DNA of 13,560 bases from DASUPK01 sp033856335. Its GTDB lineage: Bacteria > Actinomycetota > Thermoleophilia > Solirubrobacterales > 70-9. Numbering within the stretch: position 1 is the first letter of the stretch; the number at the start of each line of letters is the position of its first letter. The stretch covers positions 1-13,560 of the forward strand of contig JAWVFG010000229.1 in the NCBI GenBank assembly GCA_033856335.1, given 5' to 3'. The position numbers and the translations under genes were made by a program. Positions 1-8,118 of the stretch are shown one piece after another. The notes under the pieces are model-generated. The model was given only the letters and a program-made list of their open reading frames with translations, was not told the origin of the DNA and searched no databases.

Positions 1-821
1 AGGTCGAGCTCGATGTCGATGTCCGTGATCGCGGTGGCGAGCTGCTTGGAGACGCGCGCGTCCTCGGCGTGGTTGGTGAGGTTCTCCTTGCGCTTGGCGC
101 CGGAGATCTTGTCGACGTTGGCGAGGACGCTCTCGAGGTCGCCGTACTCCTGGAGCAACTGGGCGGCGGTCTTGTCGCCGATTCCGGGGACGCCGGGGAT
201 GTTGTCCGAGGTGTCGCCCTTCAGGCCGATCAGGTCGGTGACCCGCTCGGGCGGTACGCCGTAGCGCTCGATCACCCCGTCGCGGTCGTAGATCTTGGTG
301 TCGGTGACGCCTCTGGAGGTGGTCATCACGCGCACGCCGTCGTCGACCAGCTGGTAGACGTCGCGGTCGCCGGAGACGACCATCACCGGGACGTCCTGCT
401 CGCGGGCGCGCTTGACGAGCGAGGCGATCACGTCGTCCGCCTCGAAGCCGTCGACCTTCACGTTCGTGAAACCGAAGGCCTCGGCCAGCGGCATCAGATG
501 GGGCCACTGGTCGCGCAGCAGGTCGGGGCGCGGCTTGCGCTGGGACTTGTACGGCTCGTAGGTGAGCTCCCTGCCCGACCAGCCCGCGTCCCAGCAGACC
601 ACGACGGCGGCGGGATCGCAGTCGATCAGCATCTTGGCGAACATCGAGGCGAGCCCGTAGATCGCGTTCGTCGGCCGCCCGTCGTGCGTCGCGATCGACT
701 CGGGGAGGGCGAAGAACGCCCGGTAGGCGAGCGAGTTACCGTCTATCAGGAAGAGCTCTGCGGGCTGCTTCTTGCCCTTCGCGCCCCTGGCGGGAACCTT
801 CTTCTGGGTCGTGGCGGGCAC
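1..821 (-). CDS. polA: DNA polymerase I, N-terminal 5'-3' exonuclease domain (partial)
   Basis: The visible 273 residues are the FEN-type 5'-3' exonuclease that removes RNA primers and flaps in replication and repair. After a basic, low-complexity tail (residues 1-20) come LIDGNS (25-30, metal-binding Asp), the FEADD acidic cluster (126-130), SGDRDVYQL (150-158) and the helix-hairpin-helix region GDTSDNIPGVPGIGDKTA (202-219), all standard for PolA and its homologues. The protein leaves the window at its C-terminal side, so polymerase motifs cannot be seen; a stand-alone 5'-3' exonuclease remains possible. I chose the GTG at 821-819: it lies 6 bp after a TATGAT hexamer, fitting a leaderless start. 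A GTG at 845-843 is also in frame, but neither has a Shine-Dalgarno sequence. The DUF559 gene upstream, on the same strand, ends 79 bp away. Confidence 0.9.
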   Translation of the reverse strand, partial: MPATTQKKVPARGAKGKKQPAELFLIDGNSLAYRAFFALPESIATHDGRPTNAIYGLASMFAKMLIDCDPAAVVVCWDAGWSGRELTYEPYKSQRKPRPDLLRDQWPHLMPLAEAFGFTNVKVDGFEADDVIASLVKRAREQDVPVMVVSGDRDVYQLVDDGVRVMTTSRGVTDTKIYDRDGVIERYGVPPERVTDLIGLKGDTSDNIPGVPGIGDKTAAQLLQEYGDLESVLANVDKISGAKRKENLTNHAEDARVSKQLATAITDIDIELD

Positions 822-827
822 GGGTCC

Positions 828-833
828 ATCATA
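828..833 (-). promoter_or_regulatory. Putative -10 element of polA (TATGAT)
   Basis: TATGAT, one mismatch from TATAAT, ends 6 bp before the GTG start. Placing +1 seven bases after the last T falls exactly on the G of the start codon. No convincing -35 is visible. No Shine-Dalgarno sequence lies between. Confidence 0.5.
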
Positions 834-900
834 GGAGCGGCCCACCTCGTCGCCGGTCCGCGAAGCGCCAGGATTCGCCTGTTTGTCCCGCATATCGCGG

Positions 901-1752
901 CTACGCGGCGAGCGAGCCGTGGAGCAGCGCGCGCAACGACGCTGCGGCGGAGCGGGACTCATCTCGCACCTGGCGGTAGGTAAACCGGAGGACGCGAAAG
1001 CCGAGTGCCTGTAGCTCGGCATCGCGGGCTCGGTCGGATTCGAAGGCGGCGCGGTGTCCGTGGTGGCGGAACCCATCGGTCTCGACGATCAGCGCTGCGT
1101 CTCGCCAGAGGAAGTCGACCTCATATGGCCCGAGGCGAGCATTCACCTCTGGGCTGGGCAGATGATGGCGGCGACAGAGCCGCAGGAAGAGGCGCTCGAG
1201 CTCGCTGCGGGTGAGGTCGGGCTCCCGCCCCAGGCTCGCCTCGTCGACCAACCGGAGATCGAGCGCGCGGCGGACGGCCTGCTGGTGAAGAGGTTGCGGG
1301 ACGGCGCGGCGGAGGTCTCGGAGCGTTCGCGCGGGACGGGTGACGGGAACATTGGATCGCCGGGTCGTCGCACCGGCAATCAGGGTGGAGGACCGGTGGA
1401 TGGCGATGCCCGCGCGGCGCTTGCGCCCCGCTGCGGTTGGAAATGTGATGTCGACCGGTCCGGGCGCCGAGGGGATCATCCGCCAGATCGCCGCCGCGCT
1501 CCGGTGGCTCACCACCGCCCCCCCTCCGCAGGCAAGTGCGGCCGCGAGGCAGCGGCCTTCGAAGCTGAGCTTGGTGTGACCGACCGCGTAAACACCGCGA
1601 TGAAGGCGGTGCAGGCGGCCGGCCCGCAGGCGGCCTGACACTCCGTCCTTGGTGATGCCGGCCCTCCACAGCTGCGAGGTAGTGACCACTCCGTGCTGCC
1701 GCTCTGCGATCCGCGCGATCAGTCGGTCGGAATTGGCGCCTTTCTCGCCCAT
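901..1752 (-). CDS. AbiEi-type winged-helix / DUF559 endonuclease-like protein
   Basis: 283 residues from the ATG at 1752. The N-terminal part (about 8-60, DRLIARIAERQHGVV followed by RLRAGRLHRLHRGVYAVG) matches the winged-helix region shared with AbiEi-type antitoxins. The C-terminal part (about 183-278) is a DUF559 domain, a Vsr/PD-(D/E)XK-like nuclease fold: E184 in SELERLF, D213 in YEVDFLW, E224-T-D226 in LIVETDG, then RDAELQALGFRVLRFT. Candidate catalytic acids are therefore intact. Role in the cell is unknown; proteins of this architecture occur as lone genes in actinobacteria and no toxin or methylase partner is adjacent. The frame stays open upstream to 1851, but that extension translates the direct-repeat array into a low-complexity basic peptide, so I start at 1752. 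Unlike the other leading genes here it has no TANNNT hexamer near the start. Confidence 0.8.
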   Translation of the reverse strand: MGEKGANSDRLIARIAERQHGVVTTSQLWRAGITKDGVSGRLRAGRLHRLHRGVYAVGHTKLSFEGRCLAAALACGGGAVVSHRSAAAIWRMIPSAPGPVDITFPTAAGRKRRAGIAIHRSSTLIAGATTRRSNVPVTRPARTLRDLRRAVPQPLHQQAVRRALDLRLVDEASLGREPDLTRSELERLFLRLCRRHHLPSPEVNARLGPYEVDFLWRDAALIVETDGFRHHGHRAAFESDRARDAELQALGFRVLRFTYRQVRDESRSAAASLRALLHGSLAA

Positions 1753-1778
1753 ACAACGAGTAACGCGCCAACCCTGGG

Positions 1779-1796
1779 CCCTCGCCCCTTCATTGC
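1779..1796. repeat. Direct repeat copy 1 upstream of the DUF559 gene
   Basis: Plus-strand CCCTCGCCCCTTCATTGC, identical over 18 bases to the copy at 1816-1833. It lies 27 bp upstream of the DUF559 start codon. Read on the gene's strand, the unit contains CAATGAAGGGG. Confidence 0.8.
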
Positions 1797-1815
1797 GGGT
1801 GTTGCGCCGCGCGGT

Positions 1816-1833
1816 CCCTCGCCCCTTCATTGC
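1816..1833. repeat. Direct repeat copy 2 upstream of the DUF559 gene
   Basis: Exact 18-base match to copy 1, offset 37 bp. Its 3' flank CCGGGTTTTGT resembles the flank of copy 3 rather than that of copy 1, so the unit may extend into a T-rich tail. Confidence 0.8.
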
Positions 1834-1841
1834 CGGGTTTT

Positions 1842-1863
1842 GTCTCTCCACCCTTCATTGCCG
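1842..1863. repeat. Direct repeat copy 3 (degenerate) upstream of the DUF559 gene
   Basis: Core CCCTTCATTGCCG (1851-1863) matches copy 2 at an offset of 28 bp. The preceding nine bases (1842-1850) match copy 2 at six positions. It is followed by CTTTT, parallel to the GGTTTT after copy 2. Spacing between the three copies is irregular (37 and 28 bp), unlike a CRISPR array. Confidence 0.7.
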
Positions 1864-1934
1864 CTTTTACATCCCACGACCCAGCCCCGCAGCCGCCGGT
1901 TTCCCCTGGACCGAGGCGGAACTTCGACCCCCCC

Positions 1935-1940
1935 TATGAT
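1935..1940 (+). promoter_or_regulatory. Putative -10 element of the malic enzyme gene (TATGAT)
   Basis: TATGAT ends 9 bp before the ATG at 1950, predicting a leader of about 3 nt. The bases between (CAGCCCGCG) contain no ribosome binding site. The hexamer is identical to that at polA. No clear -35 is seen. Confidence 0.5.
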
Positions 1941-1949
1941 CAGCCCGCG

Positions 1950-3433
<1,484 letters not shown>

Positions 3434-3437
<4 letters not shown>

Positions 3438-4951
3438 CCAGCCGAGGCTGCGCTGACGGCAGCACCCTGGTCTCGCCGCTCGGACTCGAGCGCGCTGAGC
3501 TCCACGGCCACCACCGGGATTCCGAGCCGCCGCGGGTCACTTGATCCGGCGCGGGAGGGAACCTGGGGGTCGGCCAGGATGACGAGGCCCTCAGTGGCGG
3601 CATCTCGAGCGAGGTGCGCGGGCAGGCGAACCTCGAAGTCCTCGTCGTCGCCGGTAATCAACTCCCGTGGGAGCTCGCGCCCCGCGCAGTAGACCCCGTG
3701 GATGTAGTCGAGTGGCCTCCCTCGCAGGCCACCGGTCTCCACCCGCAGCAGCGCTCCGTCGGCCGGCACGGACAGGCGCATCAGCGCGACGGGCTCGGTC
3801 CATCGAAAACCGCGCCCGTCCGCGGACTCCAGGGCATCCGCACCGACCAGCACCTCGGCGAGGCGCCCGGCGCCTACGACGGTGTCGGGCTCGAGCGGCA
3901 CCGGCAGGCCGTCCGGCTGGGTGCTCTCCGCCAACTGGACCGACCGCACCGTCCGATCCTGCGCGGAGACATAGCTTCGCCAGCGCGCCTCGGCGGGCAG
4001 CGAGGTGAATTCCGCGATGGCCGCATGCAGCCTCGCCGTCGTTTTCTCCCAGATCCACCGGGGATGCGGTCCGGCGACTCCGGCGGGCACCCGGGCGGCC
4101 AACTCCCGATAGAGCCACTCAGACCCGCGGGGATTGCTGCGAATCGCCGAGACCAGCGCGGCGACCATCGACCTCGCGATCTCAGGCTGATAGCTGAGAC
4201 GGCGACCCCAGAGCCCGGCCGAGCCGAAGTACCTATCGCAGAACTCCGGATCCTCCTGCCGGCGTGCCATGCACCCGCCGCGGGCAAAGCTGCGGGACGC
4301 ATCCAGTGACTCCGCAATGGTCTCCTCGAGCTCATGGGTCAGCACCGCCCCCTCGAGCGGCTCGACGCGGCAGCCCTGCTCGTGCATGTGAGCGGACAGG
4401 ACCGAGGGGGCGTACAGCTCCTGGCGCGGCTCGAGTCCTCCCGCGCGCGCGTAGGCCTCCCTCCGGACCGCCACTCCCGCATTGTTGAAACGCGGCCAGC
4501 CGGCGAGGTCCCAGGCGGCGAACGCCCGGTCGAACCAGCGATCCGTGAGCTCGCCGAGCGGGTTCGACGGGCTCTGCTCGTATCTGATGATTCCGCCGTC
4601 GAGATCGGCGTCTTCAGCGAAGGCGTCGGCGATTGCCAAAAGGCACCCCGGGTCCGCGAGGCAGTGCGCCTCCGTCAAGACGATCACCTTCGCCGTGGCC
4701 GCCTCCGCCGCCGCCGCATAGAGGCCCATCGTCGATGCCCCGGGGACCCGAATCATGAGGTCCTGAGGCGAGAGCAGCTCTTCGACCCCGCGCTCAAACT
4801 CCGGGTGCTCCCCGTCCCCCGCGACCACGACCTGGTACCGCTCCCGGTCCAGGTCCTGCCAGTGGGTCCACGTGCGCAGGTGGTCCGCGATGTCTCCTCT
4901 CGGGTCCTCCAGCGGGAGGATCACCGCAAGCTCGAGCGCGTCTTGATTCAT
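3434..4951 (-). CDS. GT2-like glycosyltransferase with C-terminal beta-rich domain
   Basis: 505 residues. The N-terminal 220 look like a GT-A fold: ELAVILPLEDP (7-17), YQVVVAGDGE (39-48), ASTMGLYAAAAEAATAKVIVLTEAHC (72-97), GGIIRYEQSP (119-128), RFNNAGVAVRREAYARAGGLEP (154-175) and HELEETIAESLDASRSFARG (206-225). The usual DXD metal motif is not evident; TEAHC sits where it is expected. Residues about 380-485 are beta-rich and end in DPRRLGIPV, a pattern I associate with a C-terminal domain following sugar-modifying enzymes. Donor and acceptor cannot be predicted; no cell-wall or polysaccharide cluster surrounds it. I start at ATG 4951 because AAGGAG (4963-4958) lies 6 nt upstream; the frame is open to 5266 but that would overlap the GNAT gene. 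It follows the GNAT stop by 34 nt, probably in one transcript. Confidence 0.72.
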
Positions 4952-4957
4952 TTGCTG

Positions 4958-4963
4958 CTCCTT
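4958..4963 (-). promoter_or_regulatory. Shine-Dalgarno site deciding the glycosyltransferase start
   Basis: AAGGAG, 6 nt before the ATG at 4951. It is the clearest ribosome binding site in the window and belongs to an operon-internal gene, in contrast to the leading genes, which lack one. Confidence 0.75.
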
Positions 4964-4985
4964 CCGGGACCGGGTCGTCGAAACC

Positions 4986-5504
4986 CTACCCCTGCGCGGC
5001 AGCCACGTCGATCCGGTAACGGACCTCGGTGTAGGTGCTGCCCGCGAAGGTCTTCTCGCGCTCGGCGCCGTCCAGCGCCCAGCCGTTCGCCTCATAGAAG
5101 CCGCGTGACGCATTCCACTCCGCCGTCCACAGGGTGACTTCGCGAAAGCGCCGCGAGGAGAGCTCATCCATCGATGCGCCGAGCAGCGCGCGGCCGAGCC
5201 CTCTTCGCCATGCCGACGGCTCGGTATAGAGCCGGTCGAGCAGGGCGACCGCCGCCGGGTCGGCATCGGGATCGGGGCTCGGGCAGAGGACCGCGAAGGC
5301 GGCGACCCCGCCGCGGTGCTCCGCGACGAGGCAGGTCACATCGGGCTCCGCGATCCGGCGCTCCCACTCCTCGGCCGGAGAGGTGACGCCCGCCAGCCCC
5401 ACCGGCGAGAGGTGACGTGCCCACGCGGCGCGGCCGGAGGCAAGGTAGATCTCGGCGAGCCGGGTTCCCTCTCCGGGGCGAGCTTGTCTCACATCCACGG
5501 CCAT
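4986..5504 (-). CDS. GNAT-family N-acetyltransferase
   Basis: 172 residues, a single GNAT domain that transfers an acyl group from acyl-CoA to an amine. The acetyl-CoA pyrophosphate loop is visible as WRRGLGRALL (99-108), preceded by the beta strand LLDRLYTEP (88-96) and followed by VTLWTAEWNASRGFYEANGW (123-142), the usual motif B with its asparagine and tyrosine. The substrate is unknown. It heads a likely two-gene transcript with the glycosyltransferase. ATG 5504 is supported by TAGGTT ending exactly 6 bp upstream and by the start of the conserved region at VRQARPGEG. It diverges from the epimerase-like gene with only 43 bp between the two start codons. Confidence 0.87.
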   Translation of the reverse strand: MAVDVRQARPGEGTRLAEIYLASGRAAWARHLSPVGLAGVTSPAEEWERRIAEPDVTCLVAEHRGGVAAFAVLCPSPDPDADPAAVALLDRLYTEPSAWRRGLGRALLGASMDELSSRRFREVTLWTAEWNASRGFYEANGWALDGAEREKTFAGSTYTEVRYRIDVAAAQG

Positions 5505-5510
5505 CGCAGC

Positions 5511-5516
5511 AACCTA
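5511..5516 (-). promoter_or_regulatory. Putative -10 element of the GNAT gene (TAGGTT)
   Basis: TAGGTT (TANNNT form) is followed by 6 bp, GCTGCG, then ATG. The predicted +1 is the A of the start codon, so the transcript would be fully leaderless. Confidence 0.45.
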
Positions 5517-5531
5517 ACCGGCGGCCCTGGT

Positions 5532-5537
5532 TAGCAT
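5532..5537 (+). promoter_or_regulatory. Putative -10 element of the epimerase-like gene (TAGCAT)
   Basis: TAGCAT ends 10 bp before ATG 5548, predicting a leader of about 4 nt. It lies 15 bp from the opposing GNAT hexamer, so the two promoters are nearly back to back and could interfere with each other. Confidence 0.4.
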
Positions 5538-5547
5538 CCGGCGGCGG

Positions 5548-6456
5548 ATGCGTGTTCTCGTCACAGGAGCGACCGGGTTGATCGGTTCGGCCCTTTGCGA
5601 TGCCCTGCTCGCGCGTGGCGACGAGGTCGTCGGCCTGACCCGCGACCCGGAGCGCGCGAGGCCGCAGAACCCAACCGTGCGGTGGCACGCCTGGCAGGCG
5701 ACCACGGAGCGCCCGCCCCCTGAGGCGATCGAAGGGGTCGACGGGGTCGTCAACCTGATCGGCGAGGAGGTCAACCAGCGCCTCACCGATCAGGCCAAGG
5801 TCCGGATCCGCGAGAGCCGCCTGGTCGGCACCCGCAACCTGCTGCAGGGGATCGAGGCCGCCCCGGACGGGCCGAGCGTCTTCATCGGGCAGTCCGCGAT
5901 CGGCTACTACGGCGACCGCGGCGCCCAGATCCTCGACGAGGAGTCCGAGCCAGCCGAGGGCTTCATGGCGGAGCTGCCGGTCGACTGGGAGCAGGCGGAG
6001 CGCGAGGCTGAGCGAATCGTCGCGCGGGTGGTGATCTTCCGCACCGGCCTCGTCCTGACGAAGGATGGCGGCCTGCTGAAGCAGCTCCTCCTCCCCTTCA
6101 AGCTCGGCGCCGGGGGGCCGATTGCAGGCGGCGAGCAATTCATGTCCTGGATTCACCTCGACGACGAGGTCGGCCTCTTCCTCTGGGCGCTGGACAATGT
6201 GGAGGTCTCGGGCACGATCAACGCCACCTCGCCGGATCCCGTGACCAACCGCGAGTTCTCCAAGGCGCTCGGGCGAGCGCTCCACCGCCCCGCCTTCATG
6301 CCCGTTCCCAAGTTCGCCGTCGCCGCGTTGCGCGGTGGCGAGCTGGCGGACGCGGTCGCGGGCGGAGCCCGCATCCTGCCCCGCCGCGCTCTGGACATGG
6401 GCTACGAGTTCCGTCACCCGGAGCTCGACGAGGCGCTCATCAGCGCGCTCAGATGA
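5548..6456 (+). CDS. TIGR01777-family NAD(P)-dependent epimerase-like protein (YfcH/SulA type)
   Basis: 302 residues, an extended short-chain dehydrogenase/reductase. The Rossmann motif GATGLIG (7-13) is at the very N-terminus, which fixes the start. The family's hallmark SAIGYYG (116-122) carries the Tyr region, RESRLVGTRNLL (88-99) is the characteristic helix, and WIHLDDEVGLFLWAL (201-215) and the C-terminal DUF1731-like tail (LPRRALDMGYEFRHPELDEAL) are also typical. Biochemical function of this family is poorly defined; it is usually annotated as a nucleotide-sugar epimerase. It leads a co-directional run with the MhqO-like and MhqD-like genes, 32 nt before the next start. A role in the same stress response is possible but not shown by the sequence. 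Confidence 0.9.
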   Translation: MRVLVTGATGLIGSALCDALLARGDEVVGLTRDPERARPQNPTVRWHAWQATTERPPPEAIEGVDGVVNLIGEEVNQRLTDQAKVRIRESRLVGTRNLLQGIEAAPDGPSVFIGQSAIGYYGDRGAQILDEESEPAEGFMAELPVDWEQAEREAERIVARVVIFRTGLVLTKDGGLLKQLLLPFKLGAGGPIAGGEQFMSWIHLDDEVGLFLWALDNVEVSGTINATSPDPVTNREFSKALGRALHRPAFMPVPKFAVAALRGGELADAVAGGARILPRRALDMGYEFRHPELDEALISALR

Positions 6457-6488
6457 CGGTCGGGTTATCGCGTCTCCGATAGGGCAAG

Positions 6489-7412
6489 ATGGAGGAAATG
6501 AAGCTCGAGGGAGTCCACCACATCACGGCGATCACCGGCGAAGCCCAGAAGAACGTCGACTTCTACGCCGGAGTCATGGGCCTGCGGCTGGTGAAGAAGA
6601 CGGTCAACCAGGACGATCCGACCGTCTACCACCTCTTCTTCGCTGACGAGAAGGGCGACGCCGGCTCCGATCTGACCTTCTTCGAGTACCCCGGCGCCCC
6701 TTCCGGCCGGGCCGGCGACGGGATGATCCACACCGTTGCCTGGCGGGTTGCGTCGCCCGAGGCGCTCGACTTCTGGGCCGAGCGGCTCGGCGCGGCGGAC
6801 ATCGAGACACGACGAGATGGAGACGCCCTGCGATTCGCCGACCCCGAGGGTCTCGGCCACGAGCTACGCGTCAGGGACGTGAGCGATGAGCCGCTGATCG
6901 CCGAGCATCCCCAGATCCCCCCCGAGATGGCACTGCAGGGGTTCGACGGTGCCCGTGCCTACTCGAGCAATCCCGAGGCCGGCCGTTCCCTGTTCGAGGA
7001 GACGCTCGGCTTCCAGCCTCACGAAGATGGCTGGGAGATCCGGGGCGACAGCCGCGGCGGCCTTTACGGCTTCGATCCGCCCCCGTCCGAGCGCGGCCTG
7101 CAGGGCGCCGGCAGCGTCCACCACATCGCCTGGGCCTCACAGATGGACGACCACGAGGGCTGGCGCGACCGCGTGATCTCGGCGGGAGCACGGCCGACAC
7201 CCGTCATCGACCGCTTCTACTTCCGCTCGATCTACTTCCGCGAGCCGAGCGGCGTCCTCTTCGAGATCGCGACACTGGGACCGGGCTTCACGGTCGACGA
7301 GCCACTCGAGTCGCTGGGCGAGAAGCTCTCGCTGCCGCCGGACTATGAGCACCTCAGGGAGCAGGTCGAGCCCGTCCTGCGCCCGATCAACAACCCGCGT
7401 GTCCACGTCTGA
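6489..7412 (+). CDS. MhqO-like ring-cleaving dioxygenase, VOC (glyoxalase) superfamily
   Basis: 307 residues, two tandem vicinal-oxygen-chelate modules. The first opens with GVHHITAIT (8-16) and contains FYAGVMGLRLVKKTVNQDDPTVYHLFF; the second contains SVHHIAWAS (209-217) and ends with FREPSGVLFEIAT (250-262). Likely metal ligands are H11, H212 and E259, in the family's His-His-Glu arrangement. Proteins of this subgroup (B. subtilis MhqO) are regarded as extradiol-type dioxygenases acting on catechol or hydroquinone-like compounds; the exact substrate here is unknown. The ATG at 6489 has only a weak AGGG upstream. The ATG at 6498 is in frame but has GGAGG too close (2 nt). The esterase gene overlaps its 3' end by 14 nt, implying translational coupling. 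Confidence 0.87.
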   Translation: MEEMKLEGVHHITAITGEAQKNVDFYAGVMGLRLVKKTVNQDDPTVYHLFFADEKGDAGSDLTFFEYPGAPSGRAGDGMIHTVAWRVASPEALDFWAERLGAADIETRRDGDALRFADPEGLGHELRVRDVSDEPLIAEHPQIPPEMALQGFDGARAYSSNPEAGRSLFEETLGFQPHEDGWEIRGDSRGGLYGFDPPPSERGLQGAGSVHHIAWASQMDDHEGWRDRVISAGARPTPVIDRFYFRSIYFREPSGVLFEIATLGPGFTVDEPLESLGEKLSLPPDYEHLREQVEPVLRPINNPRVHV

Positions 7413-8118
7413 GCAGCCGCCCGGCGATCGCCCGGGTCAGGTCGTCGAGCTGGTCCACCTGATCCGCGAGCCCGCGGGCGAGCCTGATGGCGCGCTGATC
7501 CTGCTCCACGGCCGCGCCGTCGACGAGCGCGATCTGTATCCGATGCTGGACGAGCTCGACCCCGACCACAAGCTCTTCGGGATGACCCCTGGGGCCCCGC
7601 TGACGAACGTGCCACCGGGCGGGCGGCACTGGTACGTGATCGAGCAGATCGGCCACCCCGACGAGCAGACCTTCATCGACACCTTGCAGAACCTCTGCAG
7701 GTTCCTCGACGACGAGCTGCGCCACCGGGGAATCCCCTGGGAGAAGACCGTGATCGGCGGCTTCAGCCAGGGCGCGGCGGTGGCCTGCGCGGTGGCGCTT
7801 GGCATGGGCCGCCCTCGGGCCGCTGGGCTGCTGATGATGAGTGGCTTCTATCCGATGGTGCGCGGTTGGAAGCTTGATCCGCGCGCCAAGCGGGGCATGC
7901 ACGCCTACGTCACCCACGGCTCCTATGACCCCATCATTCCGGTGGGCTTCGGCCGCAAGGCTCGCGACCTACTCAACGACGGCGGTCTCTACGTCACCTT
8001 CCGCGAGGCCCGCGTGCAGCACTCGATCGACTTCGCGCTGATCCCGGAGATGCGCGACTGGGTCGCTTCGGTGATCTCGGGCCAGCCCGTGATCGAGGGA
8101 CCGCCCTCGGCCCGTTAG
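7399..8118 (+). CDS. MhqD-like carboxylesterase / phospholipase (alpha/beta hydrolase)
   Basis: 239 residues of the PF02230 phospholipase/carboxylesterase family. The nucleophile elbow GGFSQGAA puts the catalytic serine at S123. The acid is D177 in HGSYDPIIPV and the histidine H208 in VQHSID. The oxyanion region LILLHGRAVDERDL (33-46) and GMTPGAP (61-67) are also conserved. In B. subtilis the homologous mhqD lies beside mhqO and is induced by methylhydroquinone and catechol; the same adjacency here suggests hydrolysis of an ester or ring-cleavage product in aromatic detoxification (inference). I start at GTG 7399: conserved sequence begins shortly after, and the frame's earlier ATG at 7345 would lie wholly within the preceding gene. 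Its stop overlaps that of the convergent lipoprotein gene. Confidence 0.87.
   Translation: MSTSEQPPGDRPGQVVELVHLIREPAGEPDGALILLHGRAVDERDLYPMLDELDPDHKLFGMTPGAPLTNVPPGGRHWYVIEQIGHPDEQTFIDTLQNLCRFLDDELRHRGIPWEKTVIGGFSQGAAVACAVALGMGRPRAAGLLMMSGFYPMVRGWKLDPRAKRGMHAYVTHGSYDPIIPVGFGRKARDLLNDGGLYVTFREARVQHSIDFALIPEMRDWVASVISGQPVIEGPPSAR

Noticed and set aside
860..900. Terminator between the DUF559 gene and polA
   Set aside because: Only 4-5 bp stems (GCGAA/TTCGC at 860-878, CCGC/GCGG at 888-900) with no T-run; too weak to call.
69..983. 304-codon plus-strand open frame
   Set aside because: It lies antisense to the polA exonuclease and its translation is an Asp/Val/Gly-rich shadow with no motif; polA on the other strand is unambiguous.
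1753..1851. 33-codon N-terminal extension of the DUF559 protein
   Set aside because: The added peptide merely translates two of the direct repeats; conserved sequence starts after the ATG at 1752.
1779..1863. CRISPR array
   Set aside because: Only three short copies with unequal spacing, no regular spacers and no cas genes.
1830..1949. 40-codon N-terminal extension of the malic enzyme
   Set aside because: It covers part of the repeat array and the TATGAT hexamer, reads as Pro-rich filler, and is better explained as promoter DNA.
4952..5266. N-terminal extension of the glycosyltransferase
   Set aside because: It overlaps the GNAT gene out of frame and ignores the strong AAGGAG site before ATG 4951.
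5164..6417. 417-codon minus-strand open frame
   Set aside because: Spans the antisense of the epimerase-like gene and runs out of frame through the GNAT gene; its tail is Arg/Pro/Gly-rich, typical of a wrong frame.
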